A DNA stretch of 64,000 bases from Megascapheus bottae (Eukaryota > Chordata > Mammalia > Rodentia > Geomyidae): the NCBI GenBank assembly GCA_024803745.1, contig JANJXV010000002.1, positions 38,461,001 through 38,525,000 on the forward strand, in the 5' to 3' direction. A program made the position numbers and the translations under genes. The first letter of the stretch is position 1. Every line of letters starts with the position of its first letter. Shown in pieces: positions 21,713-29,216 of the stretch. Below the pieces are notes generated by a model. It was not told the DNA's origin. It was given only the letters and a program-made list of their open reading frames with translations, and made no database searches.

Positions 21713-23545
21713 TCTAAAGCCTAAATGTAAAAGAAGTTTCTTACTAGAACTCTTCTAGTTAAACCATTATATAGCTATAATGTTTATGCACACATACATA
21801 TATATGTATATATGTATATACAAATACACTCAGCAACAGACAAGTATATAAAACATTGTTAACTGTAGACACCACACTGCATAATTTTCTCTGCTTTCTT
21901 ACTAATCCTCTTCCTCCTCACCCATGATAAATATCATTCCGTTCCGCCTCTGTTAGTGGAGCTCTTTAAGATTCCATGTACCAGAGATCATACAACCTTG
22001 CTCTTCCTATGGTTGCCTGTTTTTTTTTATTCTTTACTCCTCTCAGCTGTTTCCTTCTTTTTTTGATATCAGTTCTTCAGACAGAATTTCTTTAATGACA
22101 CGATCCATTTTAATGAAGTAATCTATTTATGAGGGATCAAAAATTATTTCCCACTAAAATATAACTATGTGGACATGGTTCTTCCTTCTTGTTTACATGG
22201 TATGTTTAGCAAAGAAAGGAATAGCAGAGTTCAGCAGCTAGATTGATGAGACATTATATCTCAAAGCACTACTTGGACAAGAATAGATAGGGAGAAAAGA
22301 GAAATGATGGTTTCGGTTTTTGATTCTGTACTGTAAGAAATAACAAAAGATAAATTACCTCAATAATACTTGATTTTATCTTTGTAAACAACTCTAAGCC
22401 TTTCCTAACATAGGTGCAATGGACAAAGTTTTGATTTGTTTATAAGACAGTTGCATCTTCCAAATGTGAAGAAAAAATTTAAAAGTATTAGCAAACACAT
22501 GACATTGACTGGAATCCTGACTCTGTTACTTAACATTGGCATCATTCTCCTCCTCAAAAGAGAAATAATGCTTTCTGTTATAAATGGATTATGTGTCAAT
22601 TTTTAGAAAAGCTTTTTTTCCCATATCAGACCCTGAATGAACTAGTGAAATAAAAATTAACTAGTATTTTGCAAACCTCAAATTAGAAAACTAGAAAGTA
22701 ATATGAATAGTAGAAATCTTGGGAAAAGGTACAGCTGTGTTATTTGTTACCTTCTCCTGATCATACTTACACCATATACCTTAGATTTTAGAGATTCAAC
22801 AATATTTGCAGAAATCATCAAAATTTCCAGGCAGGAGTCATTGAAATTAATGTTTCTCTTTTCTGCCATCTCTCTTACTGTTATCTTGATAGATAGACCC
22901 ACTGAACTGCTAATACCTTTTAGCTGTATCCCAATGTACATTTCAATTTTGTTGTCATTTTTTGTAATTTTTACTTCAGTGTCTAAGTATCTTGTACTTT
23001 TATATTTGTTAATCCTAGTGACTGGATTTCTATAATCTATTTCAAAACATCAAATTGCTCAGTATCAATCTGCTCATTTCTACCAATCTAGAAGTGTAAG
23101 ACAGTCATGCTCTTTTTTCTTGTGCCTTGTCTGCACTTCTGTTACTTGAAAAACTGACTGATTTCCTAGTAGCGAATAAACTCCCTGTGCCCCCTACTCA
23201 GAGAGCCTTGAACCCTCTGTCTTTTGTATGATGTAGGTTTACCAATATTTTAAGTTGAATTGTAATTTGGCATTAATATTCCTTTCTGAATTTGATTATG
23301 ACAGGAAGCCAAGACATCTAAAGCCTGAGATTTGAAAAACAACAAGTTTGAGTGACAGCAAAAAAATAAAGTATATTCATAGAAAAATGCGTTCTATAGT
23401 AAACTTTAGATCTTTAGTTTCTGCACCGAGACTTTTCTTTAGATGATCTCTTTCTTCTGGTGGTTTCCTGAATTATTATAATGATAGTATTTTTCTTTTA
23501 TTTGTTTCACCACAGTGCTAGATTTGGTTTGTTAGTGTACTATTA
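21713..23545. other. 1.8 kb of single-copy sequence
   Basis: No recognised gene. A 110-codon plus frame at 22703-23035 is rich in I/L/F/S, as any AT-rich frame would be, and matches no family I know. Confidence 0.45.
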
Positions 23546-23547
23546 AT

Positions 23548-23697
23548 TGAACCACTCCTTCAATTGGCTTTTTCCTGGTTATGCTGGAGATGGAGCCTCA
23601 TAAACTTTTCTGCTTAGGCTGGCTCTGTATCATGATCCTCTAGGTCTCAACCTCCTGAGTAACTAGGATTACAGGTATGAGCTTCCAGCACCTGGCT
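23548..23697 (-). repeat. Old B1-like SINE fragment
   Basis: The plus strand reads 'cctcctgagtaactaggatt' and 'acaggtatgagcttccagca', the complement of the B1-like head. The Geo half is badly degraded. Confidence 0.65.
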
Positions 23698-23934
23698 TAC
23701 AAGTGGCTTCCTTTTCTTTTGCCTTTTTTTTTTTTGCCAGTTCTGGGGCTTGAACTCAGAGCCAGAGCATTGTCCTTGGGCTTTCTGAAGGCTAGCGTTC
23801 TACCACTTGCACCGCAGCACCATTTCTGGCTTTTTCTAAGTATGTGGTACTGAGGAATTGAACCCAGATCTTCCTGCCTGCTAAGCAAGCACTCTACCAC
23901 TAGGCCAAACTCCCAGCCCCTACAAGTGACTTTC
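23698..23934 (-). repeat. SINE, IDL-Geo dimer with target duplication
   Basis: The body is about 23726-23920. The flanks tacaagtggctt (left) and tacaagtgactt (right) form the duplication with one mismatch. Both monomers are present. Confidence 0.88.
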
Positions 23935-24225
23935 TAAGAAAAAAAATTGTGAAAACAATGTACAGAGAGGTTACAGTTACATAAATCAACTAATGGGTAT
24001 ATTTCCTTTTGAACACTGTCACCCCTACCTCATTTTCTCTCAGGATTTTTCCCCTACCCACCAAGTGGTATAGTTCATTTTCAAATATTGTCTAGTGAGT
24101 ATTATTGCTGAATTTAGTTCACTCTTTTCCCCACCATTTTTGTGCTTCCCTCTCCCTTACCCCAATCACATAAAGTTGCATTCAAGAACAAAGGTATACA
24201 AAATCAGCAACAAAAGGTGTGTGTG
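23935..24225 (-). mobile_element. LINE-1 3'-UTR fragment, landing site of the retrovirus
   Basis: It resembles the reversed 3' UTR of the older L1 group seen at 9256 and 38626: 'gaacactgtcacccctacct', 'tattgtctagtgagtattat'. The endogenous retrovirus inserted at 24220-24225, and the L1 may continue for a few tens of bases after 28667. Confidence 0.65.
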
Positions 24226-24398
24226 TGCCGGAGCCAGCCGACAGCAAACCAGGGTTCGTGGATTGGGATTCCTGAAATAGGGGCAAGGACTAGGAAAAAA
24301 TAGAAGAGAGACAAACAGATGGAGTTTGGGAGGACTACAGCCCAAGTCAGCAGTCCAAGAAGTCTGTGAGCTCCAGACTGCTGCCTAAGACTCTCCCG

Positions 24399-24404
24399 TT
24401 TATT
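24399..24404 (-). promoter_or_regulatory. LTR polyadenylation signal AATAAA
   Basis: AATAAA in proviral sense, 12 bp downstream of the TATA-like box. It is placed to direct 3'-end formation in R of the 3' LTR. The same hexamer is at 28411-28416 in the 5' LTR. Confidence 0.65.
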
Positions 24405-24416
24405 TTAAGTTCCGAC

Positions 24417-24424
24417 CTTAAATA
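24417..24424 (-). promoter_or_regulatory. LTR TATA-like box
   Basis: TATTTAAG in proviral sense, in the middle of the LTR as expected for the U3/R promoter. The 5' LTR carries the same box at 28429-28436. Confidence 0.6.
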
Positions 24425-24515
24425 CTCTTCTTAAAACTAGGGAGTTGCCAGAGGCTACATTCATACAAAATAGTAAACAAATCACATATAGGATAATTGA
24501 GAAAGGATTAACATT

Positions 24516-24573
24516 GCTTAAAGTCATCATGATAAGAACTGATTGACATAGCTTAAAGTCATCCTGATAAGAG
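24516..24573. repeat. 35-bp-period direct repeat with GATA motifs in U3
   Basis: gcttaaagtcatc followed by atgataag or ctgataag occurs at 24516 and 24551. Each copy contains TGATAAG, a GATA-factor type motif. Direct repeats of this size are typical retroviral U3 enhancers. Also present in the 5' LTR. Confidence 0.55.
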
Positions 24574-24600
24574 TTACTTCCTTGTGTATACCGTTGTGTA

Positions 24601-24630
24601 GGTCCAAGGTCAGGTCCAAGGTCATTGACC
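24601..24630. promoter_or_regulatory. Cluster of nuclear-receptor half-sites in U3
   Basis: The plus strand reads two copies of tccaaggtca 12 bp apart; the second runs into ttgacc, making AGGTCA-TTGACC. TCCAAGGTCA fits the extended monomer site bound by ERR/SF-1-type orphan receptors. Duplicated sites in U3 suggest an enhancer. Binding is inferred, not shown. Also present at 28613-28642. Confidence 0.45.
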
Positions 24631-24650
24631 CCACAGTCGGTCCCCAACAT

Positions 24651-24668
24651 CTCCCCCGTCTTTCTTTT
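24651..24668 (-). promoter_or_regulatory. Polypurine tract
   Basis: In proviral sense, AAAAGAAAGACGGGGGAG lies directly upstream of the 3' LTR (one A in between). This is the plus-strand primer of reverse transcription and fixes the proviral orientation as minus. Confidence 0.92.
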
Positions 24669-24672
24669 AAAA

Positions 24673-24852
24673 GATGCGACTTGCTTGTCTTAGGTTGGGT
24701 GGATCGCTGACTCTGCCTTACCCGTCATGGGGAACTTCTTCAGATCAAGCTGAAGGCCCTGTCTTAGGTTGGTCAGAGAGCGTCCCCTCTTATCCCATCC
24801 TTGACTGCGATTCCTCTCGGGGGGGAATTCATCCATCTGGGTCTTAGATCTG
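24673..24852 (-). other. Retroviral 3' segment between the TPR-like piece and the polypurine tract
   Basis: About 180 bp of unassigned sequence. A minus-strand frame (24690-24929) with charged residues runs from the TPR-like block (out of frame with it) into this segment. It holds the short direct repeat ccaacctaagaca (minus sense) twice. It could be the last remnant of env or noncoding 3' sequence. I cannot tell. Confidence 0.4.
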
Positions 24853-25226
24853 CGGAGTTGTTCGATTGGTGACTGTTGCAGATGTGACCATTGGACGGCT
24901 ACTGGCCATAGGTGTTGATTTGTTCCCAACCATAGCTTCAGTTGTCACTTTACTTGGAGTAGAAACAACAGCAGTTGGCTTGATATTGGCTGTTGGTGGA
25001 TCTGAAGTGCTGGCAATTCCTCATTCTTCAGAAGCTGCAGTCGTTTTCAACGTGATCAGTCTCTGCTGTTCTGGGACCTTACTAGTAGGTTCTTGAGGCT
25101 CTTTTCTCTGCTCCAAGTGCCTCCCTTTATGATCTCGGAGTTCTCTCTCCAATCTACTGATTCAACCTTCTTAATGGGACTTAAGAGCTGTCATACAATC
25201 ATCAAGTACATTTTTTTTTGATCTAA
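24853..25226 (-). pseudogene. TPR: Captured host sequence: degraded segment of nuclear-pore protein TPR
   Basis: On the minus strand one continuous frame reads like the end of the TPR coiled coil and the start of its Ser/Thr/Pro-rich tail. Peptides include [63 protein letters not shown] and [11 protein letters not shown]. From memory of human TPR these are near-identical in order and spacing. TPR is the nuclear-basket scaffold of the pore and is not a viral gene. There are no introns, so the source was spliced RNA or a processed copy. Three in-frame stops (at about 25171-25173, 25162-25164 and 25015-25017) mean no protein is made. Identity drops at about 24853, and the right edge lies near an A run at 25212-25220. 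The segment is in sense with the provirus and lies inside its LTRs, so it travelled with it. Confidence 0.85.
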
Positions 25227-25234
25227 CATTCCAT

Positions 25235-25252
25235 TCTCCCCCCTCTTTAAAA
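25235..25252 (-). promoter_or_regulatory. Second polypurine-like tract at the outer edge of the TPR-like segment
   Basis: In proviral sense, TTTTAAAGAGGGGGGAGA closely resembles the genuine tract TTTTAAAAGAAAGACGGGGGAGA next to the 3' LTR. It may be the ancestral polypurine tract, leaving the host segment between old and new tracts, or a coincidental purine run. Confidence 0.45.
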
Positions 25253-25406
25253 CAATGCAATAATTCAAACCTAAATGATTTTCTTGATTAAACCTTGAAC
25301 ATGTTCACTCACTCATTCACACACATTCATACTCAAAGATTTTAAAGTGCACAAAATTAATATTGGCCATTCATTTTCCGGAAGTTTGTGTCAAGAGAGC
25401 TTTGCC
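25253..25406 (-). other. Noncoding retroviral 3' region
   Basis: AT-rich, no open frame of note, no recognisable env. The rest of the region up to 25700 holds the tandem duplication. Confidence 0.5.
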
Positions 25407-25650
25407 AATTTTACTCTTGCAGTTGAGAACCAGGTTCAAAACAAAACTTTAGAAAAAACATAAGGATCCATATTTAAAACTGGTATCAATTTCAAAGACA
25501 AAACTGGACAAGAAAAAATAAGTAACATAATTTTACTCTTGCAGGTGAGAACCAGGTTCAAAACAAAACTTTAGAAAAAACATAAGGATCCATATTTAAA
25601 ACTGGTACCAATTTCAAAGACAAAACTGGACAAGAAAAAATATGTAACAT
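25407..25650. repeat. Tandem duplication of about 122 bp in the proviral 3' region
   Basis: A unit starting aattttactcttgcag and ending taacat occurs twice head to tail, with only a few differences (for example ttgagaacc against gtgagaacc, ggtatcaat against ggtaccaat). It lies between the integrase stop and the TPR-like segment. Simple betaretroviruses carry a structured RNA export element in this region, so a role in RNA export is possible but untested. Confidence 0.85.
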
Positions 25651-25700
25651 GAACAAGACAAAGAAACAGAGACTTTTACACTTAACACAAAAACATGAAT

Positions 25701-26747
25701 TCAGGTCTTTTCTGCATTACTGGATGCATTACTGGAGGGTTGGGGGTGAAGGTCCAGTGGGTCGCTGCTTGGATGACCACTGTCACTCTCCACAATCCGA
25801 ACATAGCGTTCGGGCAGCCAGCGGGCATCATTTTCTTCCTGTGAGAAAACACATACATGCCCTCTACCCCAGGTTAGAACAGGATCTGGTCCGTGCCAAG
25901 CACCAGTTAGGGGATCCTTCCATTTTACTAAGGCAAAAGCACGCTGCTCTCTTTTTTCCCAGAATCGCTGAGCAGCAGATAAATTATTTGAATCCAGATT
26001 CAAAAAATTTAAAACAAATAAAGCATGATTAAGTATATTCACAGGGGTAGCGGGATACGACTCTCCTTTCTGTATTTTAGCAATTTGATGTTTTAATAAT
26101 CCATTAGCTCTCTCCACGATGCCTTGACCTTGAGGATTGTAAGGAATGCCTGTAATATGAGTGATATTATAAGAATGGCAGAAGGACTGAAATGCTTGGC
26201 CTGCATAGCCAGGGCCATTATCTGTTTTTATTTGCGAGGGAATCCCCATCACAGCAAAACATCGAATGCAGTGAGAAATACAATGTTTAGTAGCTTCCCC
26301 ATGAGATAAAGGAACAAGTATTAGTTGTGCTAATTTTTGACCGGCTGGGATTGATACTACGTGTTTCGGGGCAGAGGCCATAACTTTGATTTCTCCAGTG
26401 AAATCCTGGTCAATTTTGCCAGGTGTAATCTGTATCCCTTTAAGGGCTGAGCTACTTCGCCCTAACAGCAATCCAGCCACTCCCGGGGGAAGGGGACCGA
26501 AGACCCCCGTGGGGAGAGCTTGTGTCCCCATCTCTGGGGTCAATACTGAGCAGGTGGAGGAACAGAGGTCCAATCCTGCGCTGCCTGGGGTGGCACGGAA
26601 GAGGCTGGAGACTGATTTTGGGGGGTTGTTAGAAGATTTACTTGTGGCCGAGAAGAGGGAGGGACTGCCCCATGGTTTTGCGGGGCCAGAGGCTGGCCCC
26701 TTCTCCAGTTTCCCGAAAGCGGGCGGCCATTGCGATCTGTTCTTGAC
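25701..26747 (-). pseudogene. Retroviral pro (dUTPase) fused in frame to integrase C-terminal part
   Basis: The frame opens within the gag overlap. Residues are counted from 26753. About 58-140 are a retroviral dUTPase with motif AGLDL, GRSS (98-101) and GKIDQDFTG (112-120). At about residue 150 (near 26304) it jumps to the integrase core: TDNGPGY carries the second catalytic Asp, GIVERANG the catalytic Glu, and the C-terminal DNA-binding domain (WKDPLTGAWHGPDPVL, WLPERYVRI) follows to the stop. Missing are the aspartic protease, all of RT/RNase H, the integrase zinc domain and the first catalytic Asp. Neither protease nor integrase can be active, and dUTPase might fold. The in-frame join and absence of other stops suggest a recent deletion or one selected for an open frame. 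Confidence 0.9.
26682..26714 (-). promoter_or_regulatory. gag-pro -1 frameshift signal
   Basis: In proviral sense the heptamer GGGAAAC (26714-26708) sits in the gag frame as G GGA AAC, the X XXY YYZ form. Seven bases later comes GGGGCCAG-CCT-CTGGCCCC (26700-26682), a perfect 8-bp stem with a 3-base loop, possibly part of a pseudoknot. The pro frame is -1 to gag and open across this point. This is the arrangement known for betaretroviral gag-pro. Confidence 0.9.
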
Positions 26748-27447
26748 CTGCAATCTTTAGCCCAGTGCTTCCCTTTACCACAGCGTGGACATGTGCCAGG
26801 TAATTTTTCTCTCTTTAACCTGGCCTGGCGTGGGCATTGCGTCATCCAATGTCCTATTTGTCCACAAGAGAAGCAACGCCCTGGGGGTCTAGCAGCCCGG
26901 GCCTCTGGCCTCTGGCTTCTATATTTTAGAAATTCAGTAGCAGTCTTTCCTTGAGGAGCGGCGGCTAAAGTAAGGCCTTGTACATGGGAGGGTCCAATAT
27001 CAGCACATAGTGAAATAAAGTCCGTGATTCCTCCCTTATTCCTATGGGGTCTGATAGCCGCCTGACAGGCGGCGTTGGCATTTTCATAGGCTATGTGTCT
27101 AACTATAATATTCCTTGCGTTCTCATCTTGTACTAGGTGGTCTGCAGTCTCCATTAATCGAGACAAAAATTCTAGATAAGGTTCATTTGGTCCCTGTTTA
27201 ACTTCTACTAAATTTTTTGTACGATTGGAATTACGTAACCTTTTCCAAGCCTCTTTCGCCGCAGCATTTATTTGTAAATAGGCTTCCTTTGCATAACCCA
27301 ATTGATCTTCGGTGTTTTTATAGATTCCCTCTCCTAACAACTGATCAAAAGTGTAAGGCAGGTTCTTAGACCTATTTGTTTCAATTTTAGCCCGACACTG
27401 TGCAGTGAACTCTGTCTCCCATAATAAGTACAGGGACCTGAAAATCT

Positions 27448-27452
27448 GGGAC
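27448..27452. other. Left breakpoint of the gag inversion (gggac)
   Basis: Left of this point the minus strand is gag coding. Right of it the plus strand is retroviral leader. The matching inverted pentamer gtccc is at 28218-28222. Confidence 0.75.
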
Positions 27453-27528
27453 AAGGTGAAGGACCCCCCCTGTGGTGAGTAACACGTCGTAGGACTATTA
27501 GGAGAGTGTATAGTCAGGAGAAAAAATT
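27453..27528 (+). promoter_or_regulatory. Inverted retroviral leader with splice-donor-like site
   Basis: Plus-strand leader preceding the inverted gag start. TGGTGAGT at 27473-27480 is a good 5' splice-site match, placed as the major donor is in retroviral leaders. Its first bases after gggac (aaggtgaagg) would follow the primer-binding site if the block were in native order. Confidence 0.6.
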
Positions 27529-28217
27529 ATGGGTCAAGTTAATAGCTATATGTCATATTTACCGATCTTAACAGGCCTACTTGAAGCCCACGGAATGTGG
27601 TTGGAAAAAGGGGTGCTTCAGAGCTTCCTACAGTTTCTCGAGGAGGCATGCCCGAGGTCTATAGAGGAGGAATTCCAAAAAGCCTGGCAGGGGATAGGAA
27701 AAAGAATTAAAGATTATTATAATGTATATGGCCCCGAAAAGACCCCAGTAGAGGCTATTGATGTATGGAATTTGGTAAGTGAAGGCATAGATCCTCAAGA
27801 TGAGAATGCTGAACTTGAATTAAGGGAACTTTATGAATTAAAGGACCCTTCTGAAAAATCTGAGGCTGAGCCATATGCCGCAGCCCAAGAGAGTGTAAGT
27901 GAGATCTTGAAAAGGGAACAACAACCAGTAGATATTGAGTATCAGAATTCAAATTTTAATATGAGGGAGGAAAGTTATGATGAGCCGATGGAGGACCGGA
28001 TAGCTACAATAGAAAAGAGGTTAGAAGAAATGCTACATCTACTATCTAAAATGGGGATAGAGCAAAGAGCCCCCGCAGAAGTAGGAAAGAAATATGACCC
28101 TCAGGCCACTATGGTGTCTGATTCTAAACCTTATCTCTCACACCCACCGCCTCCGGCTGCAGCCTTACGGCCTCAATCCCTTTTCCAACCTTTCAAGCCT
28201 AAAGGCCCTAGCAATAA
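27529..28217 (+). pseudogene. Inverted retroviral gag 5' part (matrix region), opposite strand to the provirus
   Basis: Starts MGQVNSYMSYLPI. Met-Gly with a following polar residue is an N-myristoylation signal, and the first about 90 residues have matrix character (helical, W/L/basic). An acidic spacer and a Pro-rich stretch (HPPPPAAALRP) follow. It is open for about 230 codons, then runs into the antisense primer-binding site and LTR and stops at 28287. It cannot be translated from the proviral promoter because it lies antisense to it. The native frame has no stop, so the inversion is recent. Confidence 0.88.
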
Positions 28218-28235
28218 GTCCCTGTTCAGGCGCCA
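28218..28235 (-). promoter_or_regulatory. Primer-binding site, tRNA-Lys type
   Basis: In proviral sense TGGCGCCTGAACAGGGAC, two bases downstream of the 5' LTR. It fits the tRNA-Lys3-type primer site with one change (T for C at position 8). It places the element among Lys-primed class II retroviruses. Confidence 0.92.
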
Positions 28236-28237
28236 GT

Positions 28238-28661
28238 TGCCGGAGCCAGCCGACAGCAAACCAGGGTTCGTGGATTGGGATTCCTGAAATAGGGGCAAGG
28301 ACTAGGAAAAAATAGAAGAGAGACAAACAGATGGAGTTTGGGAGGACTACAGCCCAAGTCAGCAGTCCAAGAAGTCTGTGAGCTCCAGACTGCTGCCTAA
28401 GACTCTCCCGTTTATTTTAAGTTCCGACCTTAAATACTCTTCTTAAAACTAGGGAGTTGCCAGAGGCTACATTCATACAAAATAGTAAACAAATCACATA
28501 TAGGATAATTGAGAAAGGATTAACATTGCTTAAAGTCATCATGATAAGAACTGATTGACATAGCTTAAAGTCATCCTGATAAGAGTTACTTCCTTGTGTA
28601 TACCGTTGTGTAGGTCCAAGGTCAGGTCCAAGGTCATTGACCCCACAGTCGGTCCCCAACA
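28238..28661 (-). repeat. 5' LTR of the endogenous retrovirus
   Basis: 424 bp, offset exactly 4,012 bp from the 3' LTR and apparently without a mismatch. In proviral orientation it lies directly upstream of the primer-binding site, so it would drive transcription leftwards. TATA-like and AATAAA boxes are at the positions equivalent to those listed for the 3' LTR (28429-28436 and 28411-28416). Confidence 0.95.
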
Positions 28662-28667
28662 TGTGTG

Positions 28668-29025
28668 TTGGGGGGGAAATAAGAAAAAAATATTATTGTC
28701 CCTACAAAGTGTAAAAGGAAAGATTTTTTAAGCCCCTGGGTTTTGTGAATGTTTATGTTTTATGCTCTCCCAATCCCCATCAAATAGTTTGCAAGATGCA
28801 AATGTAAATTGAATGGTTATTCTATATAACACCTATAATGGTTATTCTGTATAACACTGCACCAGATTCAGGTCTAAGTGGCCTGCAAGGTTTATTATAT
28901 CATCTTCCTATAAGGAGTCAAATGCATTGTTTTTCTCATTCTATGGTATCTTTATTGCACTGGTCGCAATACAAGATAAAATGAAAGTTCTTGAAATTAT
29001 CAATTAATTAAATGCATTTTTTGAC
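28668..29025. other. Flank to the right of the provirus
   Basis: Possibly the last bases of the interrupted L1 up to about 28700, then single-copy sequence. 28801-28860 contains ggttattctrtataacac twice (local duplication). Confidence 0.45.
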
Positions 29026-29030
29026 ACACA

Positions 29031-29216
29031 CTTTTTTTTGCCATTCCTGGGGCTTGAACTCAGGGCCTTGGTGCACTGTCCTTGAGCTTTCTCAAGGTTA
29101 GCTCTCTACCACTTGAACCATAGCACCACTTCCCTCTTTTTCTGTATATATGGTACCAAGGAATCAAACCCAGGGCTTTGTACATGACAGGCAAACACTC
29201 TCCACACTCCTTGCCC
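29031..29216 (-). repeat. SINE, IDL-Geo dimer
   Basis: Minus-strand copy with A tail at the left and ID-like head at the right. The flanks gacacacactttttt and gacccacattttt are a plausible, imperfect target duplication. Confidence 0.85.

Larger units (their letters stand above)
24226..24649 (-). repeat. 3' LTR of the endogenous retrovirus
   Basis: 424 bp. In proviral sense it begins TGTTGGGGACCG and ends GGCTCCGGCA, giving the TG...CA ends required for integration. The start resembles the IAP-type class II LTR start. By eye it is identical to the copy at 28238-28661. An 81-codon frame at 24405-24650 is present identically in both LTRs but has no known counterpart, and I do not call it a gene. 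Confidence 0.95.
26540..27452 (-). pseudogene. Retroviral gag remnant: C-terminal capsid and nucleocapsid
   Basis: About 304 codons open from the inversion junction to the stop. It holds the major homology region (QGPNEPYLEFLSRL, residues 87-100), the capsid C-terminal domain (YENANAACQAAIRP), and two nucleocapsid zinc knuckles: CFSCGQIGHWMTQC (194-207) and CPRCGKGKHWAKDC (222-235), both CX2CX4HX4C. It would package RNA if joined to matrix. There is no start codon of its own, because the 5' part of gag lies inverted at 27529-28217 and the N-terminal capsid domain is not seen in either piece. It overlaps the pro frame by about 200 bp. Confidence 0.92.
24220..28667 (-). mobile_element. Young defective class II endogenous retrovirus (betaretrovirus-like), minus strand
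   Basis: The provirus is at 24226-28661, flanked by a perfect 6-bp target duplication, tgtgtg (24220-24225 and 28662-28667), the size usual for class II elements. Order in proviral sense (minus): 5' LTR, Lys-type primer-binding site, an inverted leader/gag block, gag remnant, frameshifted pro with dUTPase, integrase C-terminal part, noncoding duplication, TPR-like host segment, polypurine tract, 3' LTR. Protease, RT, RNase H and env are not found, so it cannot act alone and would need helper proteins. The two LTRs look identical, so the insertion is recent. The frames are otherwise open. The inversion could have arisen after insertion or in the RNA/cDNA that inserted. The sequence alone does not decide. 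Confidence 0.95.

Noticed and set aside
22703..23035. 110-codon plus-strand open frame
   Set aside because: Hydrophobic I/L/F/S composition typical of AT-rich noncoding DNA, no domain, no Kozak-like context or splice structure.
24405..24650. 81-codon frame in each LTR, identical in both
   Set aside because: Identity follows from LTR duplication. It begins one base outside the LTR end and matches no accessory or superantigen-like protein that I could recognise.
24690..24929. 79-codon frame read as a possible env transmembrane tail
   Set aside because: It runs out of frame through the TPR-like block and has no hydrophobic membrane segment.
24866..25096. 76-codon plus-strand hydrophobic frame
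   Set aside because: It is the antisense of the TPR-like segment. Its apparent membrane character comes from reading Thr/Ser/Pro codons backwards.
24853..25226. The TPR-like block as an exon of the native TPR gene
   Set aside because: It lies between the LTRs of a young provirus, has three in-frame stops and no splice sites at its edges, so it is a captured copy.
25649..26032. 127-codon plus-strand frame, and other plus frames to 26954
   Set aside because: Antisense shadows of the integrase, dUTPase and gag frames.
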